Source: JBAXQQ01 sp037131695 (GTDB taxonomy: Bacteria > Armatimonadota > Hebobacteria > CAIYQO01). Taken from it: a stretch of DNA of 39,768 nt. The notes beneath the pieces are model-generated. The model saw only the letters and a list, made by a program, of their open reading frames with translations, searched no databases and was not told where the DNA came from. The DNA lies in the NCBI GenBank assembly GCA_964638715.1, contig CAZWZF010000046.1, positions 1 to 39,768 of the forward strand, read 5' to 3'. Each line of letters begins with the position of its first letter. Position 1 is the stretch's first letter. Position numbers and translations under genes: made by a program. Of the stretch, positions 37,201 to 39,768 are shown piece after piece.

Positions 37201-37349
37201 AAAAAACGCAGGTCTGTATCTAATAATGCCAGACCAACAGGAATGTTTTCATAATATGAAGCAATCTCATTCAACTGGCGTTGAATAATTTCCTCATTTG
37301 ATATAGGGTTATTTGATATTAACTGCAAATCATCTTTCGTCCTGGACAT
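34221..37349 (-). CDS. Six-PAS sensor histidine kinase (NarL/DegS-type core)
   Basis: The 1,042-residue protein has no receiver and no clear transmembrane segment, so it is likely cytosolic. Six PAS units span about 30-785; the last three (about 402-530, 529-656 and 656-785) are near-identical tandem copies with a 127-residue period, each beginning KQIEEALQKSEVKYRRL. The kinase core follows: dimerisation helix with ERQRIAYVLHEE (phosphorylated His about 839), then HATPase boxes EMLLNIHKHAN, DKGTGF and GFGLFSIRERVEGLGGG, typical of the HisKA_3 group. I prefer ATG 37349 (GGGAG 7 nt upstream) to ATG 37376. The cognate LuxR-type regulator is not in the window. Its flanking region on both sides holds element B in inverted orientation. 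Confidence 0.92.
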   Translation of the reverse strand: MSRTKDDLQLISNNPISNEEIIQRQLNEIASYYENIPVGLALLDTDLRFLRVNNLLAAMNGVPAEEHIGKTIGEIIPSLELPAKQLTETIISTGKPVVGIEISGEIATQPGFVRTCLESWYPVLGDNNKIVGFTVIVQDITEQKQAADALRKKEMHLNMVMETNKIGAWILNLADNTVYHSLTHDIIFGYDKPQPDWSFETFIEHVLLEDRKKIINSMHDAISKQSEWKLECQIRRADGEIRWISATSKTEIDTEGNPSHLLGIVQDITEHKQAEEKLHVSENLLKSLANNLPNVVLFQMLGDWEGNRKVTYISDAVSRVNEVSVEAVMNDANVLLSQMLPEYIPGLKIAEEKAVREGKILHYEFQSRLPSGRIRWFELSSFITVLSENQGMSEGVQIDITERKQIEEALQKSEVKYRRLFESMTDAYAATDMVGRIIEFNPAFQAMLGYSNDEFKRMSYKDFTPQRWYDFESDIIQDQILTNKHSKLYEKEYIRRDGSIIPVELRTFIITDDAGQQIGLCAIVRDITERKQIEEALQKSEVKYRRLVESMTDAYAVTDMEGHILECNPAYQAMLGYSNEELKKMTYHEFTPAKWHDLESRIVSEQVLKNKHSEVYEKEHIHKNSTIFPVELKAFLITDDTGQPTGMCAIVRDITKRKQIEEALQKSEVKYRRLFESMTDAYAARDMEGHIIEYNPAYQAMLGYSDEELKRMQYKDFTPQRWHDFESDIIQDQILNNKYSKLYEKEYIRSDGSIFPVELRTFIMTDDAGQQMGLCAIVRDITERKQAEERLNNYNAELEKQVAERTAVAENRASKLQTLSRRLIMAEETERQRIAYVLHEEVQQILVAARMALNTGIMQIKDAAPQIPLAVVDRMLNEAITETRELVHQIVPPALYESGLQDAVKWLSKQMRERYDFIVDVITNEKITNVDDEVSICAYQAIREMLLNIHKHANVKQAEVTFYVMSNNRFELTVKDKGTGFAIKEIQDATDSNKGFGLFSIRERVEGLGGGIKIVSAIGKGTSISLYLPMNMTGTNKKNKRS

Positions 37350-37826
37350 TGCGGGTCTCCCTGAGCATCTAAACATTAGACCATATATTATTATTATAAA
37401 TGTGGTTAATTTTTATGATTATCCCATAAGATTTTAAAGTTTACAAGATTATTTTCAAATTTTTACAAAAAAACACCTGGCTTGAAATAATTACCAATAA
37501 GGAGACTTGATAACAAACTATCTTGAACTATCGGGGAAAGGCAAAAATTCGGGTTGCCACTAAATATTTAACCGGGATTTAACTTACCGGATTTAATTCT
37601 ATATTGAGCTTACCAAAGTGCCAGTTCCCTTATCTAACCGTATTTTCTTAATCAGCATTGTTGAATTATGACGGAGTTTCACTCGTTACCGGTATAGTGA
37701 CGCCACGACCTCCCCTTCATAATATTCTACATATCTCAACAAAATTTTATTTGTAACACAATTCCATAGCCCACGGCAATGTCCTCACCCTTATACACAT
37801 TTTGTAATTAAATGTTGAATGATGAG

Positions 37827-38013
37827 GGAGGGGAATTGTCCCCAATTCCCGCGATGAACCGGAATAATGATGTGAAAAAGCGAAATAGCGACAGATTTCT
37901 CAGGTGGTGTTGTGTTTTTTAACCTGATTTTGTCGCTACGACCCATACTTTTTTATAAGAAAGACACTGTCGCGGGAGCTGAGGACAGCTCCCCTACCTT
38001 TACCGAATATTTT
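37827..38013. repeat. Element B, copy 2 (inverted relative to copy 1)
   Basis: Reverse complement of 34017-34204, with high similarity by eye over the full length, including the internal GTCGCTATTTCG and TTCCGGTTCATCGCGGGAAT words. It is nested within family A ends. The outer GGAGGGGAATTG end differs from the GTAGGGGA end of copy 1. Confidence 0.8.
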
Positions 38014-38124
38014 TGAATTAAAAATGTATAAATATGCACCATTTCTAAATTTTTTAAATGTATATTTAAAAAATGTGTATAAGGGTGAGGGCAACGCCGT
38101 GGGTTCGATTATTGAACAATTTTT

Positions 38125-38180
38125 ACGCCCTGTAGGGGCATAATTCCTCAAAAAATAGGAATTATGCTCTTACAGAGCGT
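38125..38180. repeat. Family D 56-bp palindrome, copy 2
   Basis: Nearly identical to 89-144, with A/G and T/A changes only near the loop and one stem base. Here the right A end is missing after the palindrome. Confidence 0.75.
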
Positions 38181-38316
38181 AGATTACGTGCGGGATTTCT
38201 ACATTATTTTCTATTTATAAAAAAACAATTATTTATTACCAGATGAAAAACAGATGAAAAGATATGTAGAATACTATGCCTCCCCTTACCCCTCCAAAGG
38301 AGGGGAATTTTTCAAA

Positions 38317-38339
38317 TTTTCACTCTTCACTCTTCTTCA
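38317..38339. repeat. Heptanucleotide repeat at the hybrid kinase stop
   Basis: TTTTCAC TCTTCAC TCTTCTT CA on the plus strand. The TGA stop (TCA at 38327-38329) lies inside. The first unit is the same as in the array at 22244. Confidence 0.8.
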
Positions 38340-39726
38340 AGCACTTCCCGTATTTTTATCGCCAGTTCTTTCTCTGAGAACGGTTTTTGTAGAAAATGTA
38401 TACCCTCTTCAAGAACGCCATGACGGGCGATGACATCTGCAGTATAACCAGACATAAATAAGCTTTTCATCTTTGAATATCTTTCCAACAGATATTGGGC
38501 TAAATCATGTCCATTCATGTCAGGCATTATTACATCAGTTATCAATAAATCAATACCATTTGCATGTTCCTCAGCCAGGCTGATAGCCTCTTTCGTGGTA
38601 TTCGCTGCAAATACCTGGTAACCAAGATGAGATAACATTCGCTGCACTAATCTTGATATTATCAGTTCGTCTTCTACCAGCAATATTGTTTCATGGCCGA
38701 TAGGAACTGGTTGTTCCATAATTTTCTTTTCTGCCAGCTCTTCTTCATCATAATAACGAGGAAAATATATTTTAAAAGTTGTTCCCACTGCTGGTTCGCT
38801 ATAGGCATAAATAAACCCATTGTTTTGCTTTACAGCGCCATATACTGTGGCAAGTCCGAGACCAGTGCCTTTGCCAATTTCCTTGGTTGTAAAAAACGGT
38901 TCAAATATATGTTTTAAATTTTCTTTGTCTATACCGCAGCCGTTGTCACTTACAGAAACGCATACATACTCACCAGGTGAACATCCCACATGACCTTTAC
39001 AAAAATCGTAATCAAGAGTGCGGTTTTCTGTTTCAATAGTTATTTTGCCTATATCAACAATAGCATCGCGTGCATTTACACACAGGTTAGCCAGAATCTG
39101 GTCGACTTGGGATGAATCTATTTTAACGTGCCATAAATCAGTTCCCGGCAGCCAGGTAAGATCAACATCTTCGCCAATAAGCCGACCCAGCATTTTTACC
39201 ATCTTTTCCACGGTATCATTTAAATCAATCACTTTAGGTATAACTACCTGTTTGCGAGCAAAAATAAGCAATTTTTGAGTAAGGTCGGCAGAGCGTTCGG
39301 CACTTTCCTTGATTTCGCTTAAGCTTTCATATATCGAACTATCGGCAGGCACATCTTCCATCGCCAGGTAAGCATTACCCAGAATAACCTGAAGCATATT
39401 GTTAAAATCATGGGCTACCCCTCCTGCCAGCCTTCCGATTGATTCCATTTTTTGGGCTTGTTGAAGTTGAACTTCAAGTTTTATTTGTTCTTCTTCCGCT
39501 CGCATTTGCTCCGTAATATCACGGAAGAAACCAACGTTATGCTTTCTACCGCCGATATTTATGGTAGTGCCGGTAATATTTACGTAGAAAGTGCTTCCAT
39601 CCTTCCTGATACATGGAATATCTTCACTTGGAACAACATCTCCACGTATCTGGGCTTCAATTGATGCTAATATATGCGGTATAGCATCTTTTGGATGAAT
39701 GTCAAATACGCTAAGTTTTTGTAACT
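38327..39726 (-). CDS. Hybrid histidine kinase: PAS-HisKA-HATPase-receiver, partial
   Basis: The open frame spans at least 38327-39726 and runs past a plausible PAS region: KDGSTFYVNITGTTINIGGR and the PAC end VGFFRDITEQ sit upstream of ATG 39505, so the real start lies beyond the frame break. From ATG 39505: HisKA with GGVAHDFNN (His about 32), then N-box NLCVNARDAI, DNGCGID and GTGLGLATVYGAV of the HATPase, then a receiver domain (TILLVEDEL, LLITDVIMPDMNG with phosphorylated Asp, Lys in LQKPF). Two in-frame TAG codons occur in the last 45 bp. These could be a sequencing or assembly error at the contig end, a frameshifted gene, or a rearrangement. The neighbouring kinase at 34221 is unrelated in architecture. 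Confidence 0.8.
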
Positions 39727-39768
39727 ACTCAGTTTCGTCAGACTAATTTATAAAAAAAGACTTTTGTG

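Larger units (their letters stand above)
37718..38278. repeat. Composite fold-back element: family A ends with nested B and D
   Basis: The outermost arms CATAATATTCTACATATCT (37718-37736) and AGATATGTAGAATACTATG (38260-38278) are inverted with one mismatch. Inside are family A ends (37770-37803 and 38070-38103), with element B copy 2 (37827-38013) between them and the D palindrome (38125-38180) outside the right A end. No coding sequence. The nesting implies either repeated insertion of elements or a modular structured RNA. Confidence 0.8.
37350..38326. other. 977-bp region between two sensor kinases, no gene
   Basis: No supported gene. Positions 37718-38278 are the composite fold-back element listed separately. 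The rest (37350-37710) is AT-rich, with the upstream region of the six-PAS kinase; I see no clear promoter or RNA gene in it. Confidence 0.5.

Noticed and set aside
34017..38013. Composite transposon around the six-PAS kinase
   Set aside because: The flanking copies are short noncoding elements with no transposase and no visible target duplication; one copy is nested in another repeat.
37936..38151. 71-residue open frame on the minus strand
   Set aside because: It lies wholly within fold-back elements A and B and the D palindrome.

Overview
The window reads as a chromosomal fragment of an uncultured, probably Gram-negative-type bacterium, most likely a metagenome scaffold because it holds a 100-N gap and a broken frame at its right edge. 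Two prepilin-type proteins with an H-x9-DG motif, a long secreted protein ending in LysM plus a copper-amine-oxidase-like N domain, a TIM-barrel protein with a C-x-C-x2-C motif, Gfo/Idh, LacI and AraC proteins recall Armatimonadota, Lentisphaerota or Planctomycetota. I cannot fix the phylum from the sequence. Most genes lie on the minus strand, in short operons or alone.

Left part (1-12.1 kb): a fold-back repeat region; a GDSL hydrolase fused to an acyl-CoA ligase, divergent from a URO-D family methyltransferase-like protein; a TPR-ankyrin protein; ettA; csrA; a Gfo/Idh oxidoreductase-dtd operon; a NimA-like flavoprotein; and a GT4-GT9 fused glycosyltransferase. Middle (12.1-24.3 kb): a repeat-rich secreted protein interrupted by the assembly gap, an RhlE-like DEAD-box helicase, an AT-rich pair (unknown protein plus a secreted protein with two degenerate formylglycine-generating-enzyme domains), and a TIM-barrel glycoside-hydrolase-like protein. 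Right part (24.3-39.8 kb): an AAA_14/DUF4143 ATPase with a palindrome over its promoter and leader, a nitroreductase, a LacI regulator, aroA (class II), a small unknown protein, two pseudopilin-like proteins, an AraC regulator, a six-PAS sensor kinase and a partial hybrid kinase.

The genes are mostly housekeeping or sensing functions and do not form one pathway. The most unusual content is between genes. At least four families of fold-back elements recur, some nested inside one another, with no transposase in the window. Separately, seven genes end inside, or directly against, short degenerate heptanucleotide tandem repeats, with different heptamers at different genes. The repeat-at-stop-codon pattern and the nested fold-backs are my best candidates for something undescribed.
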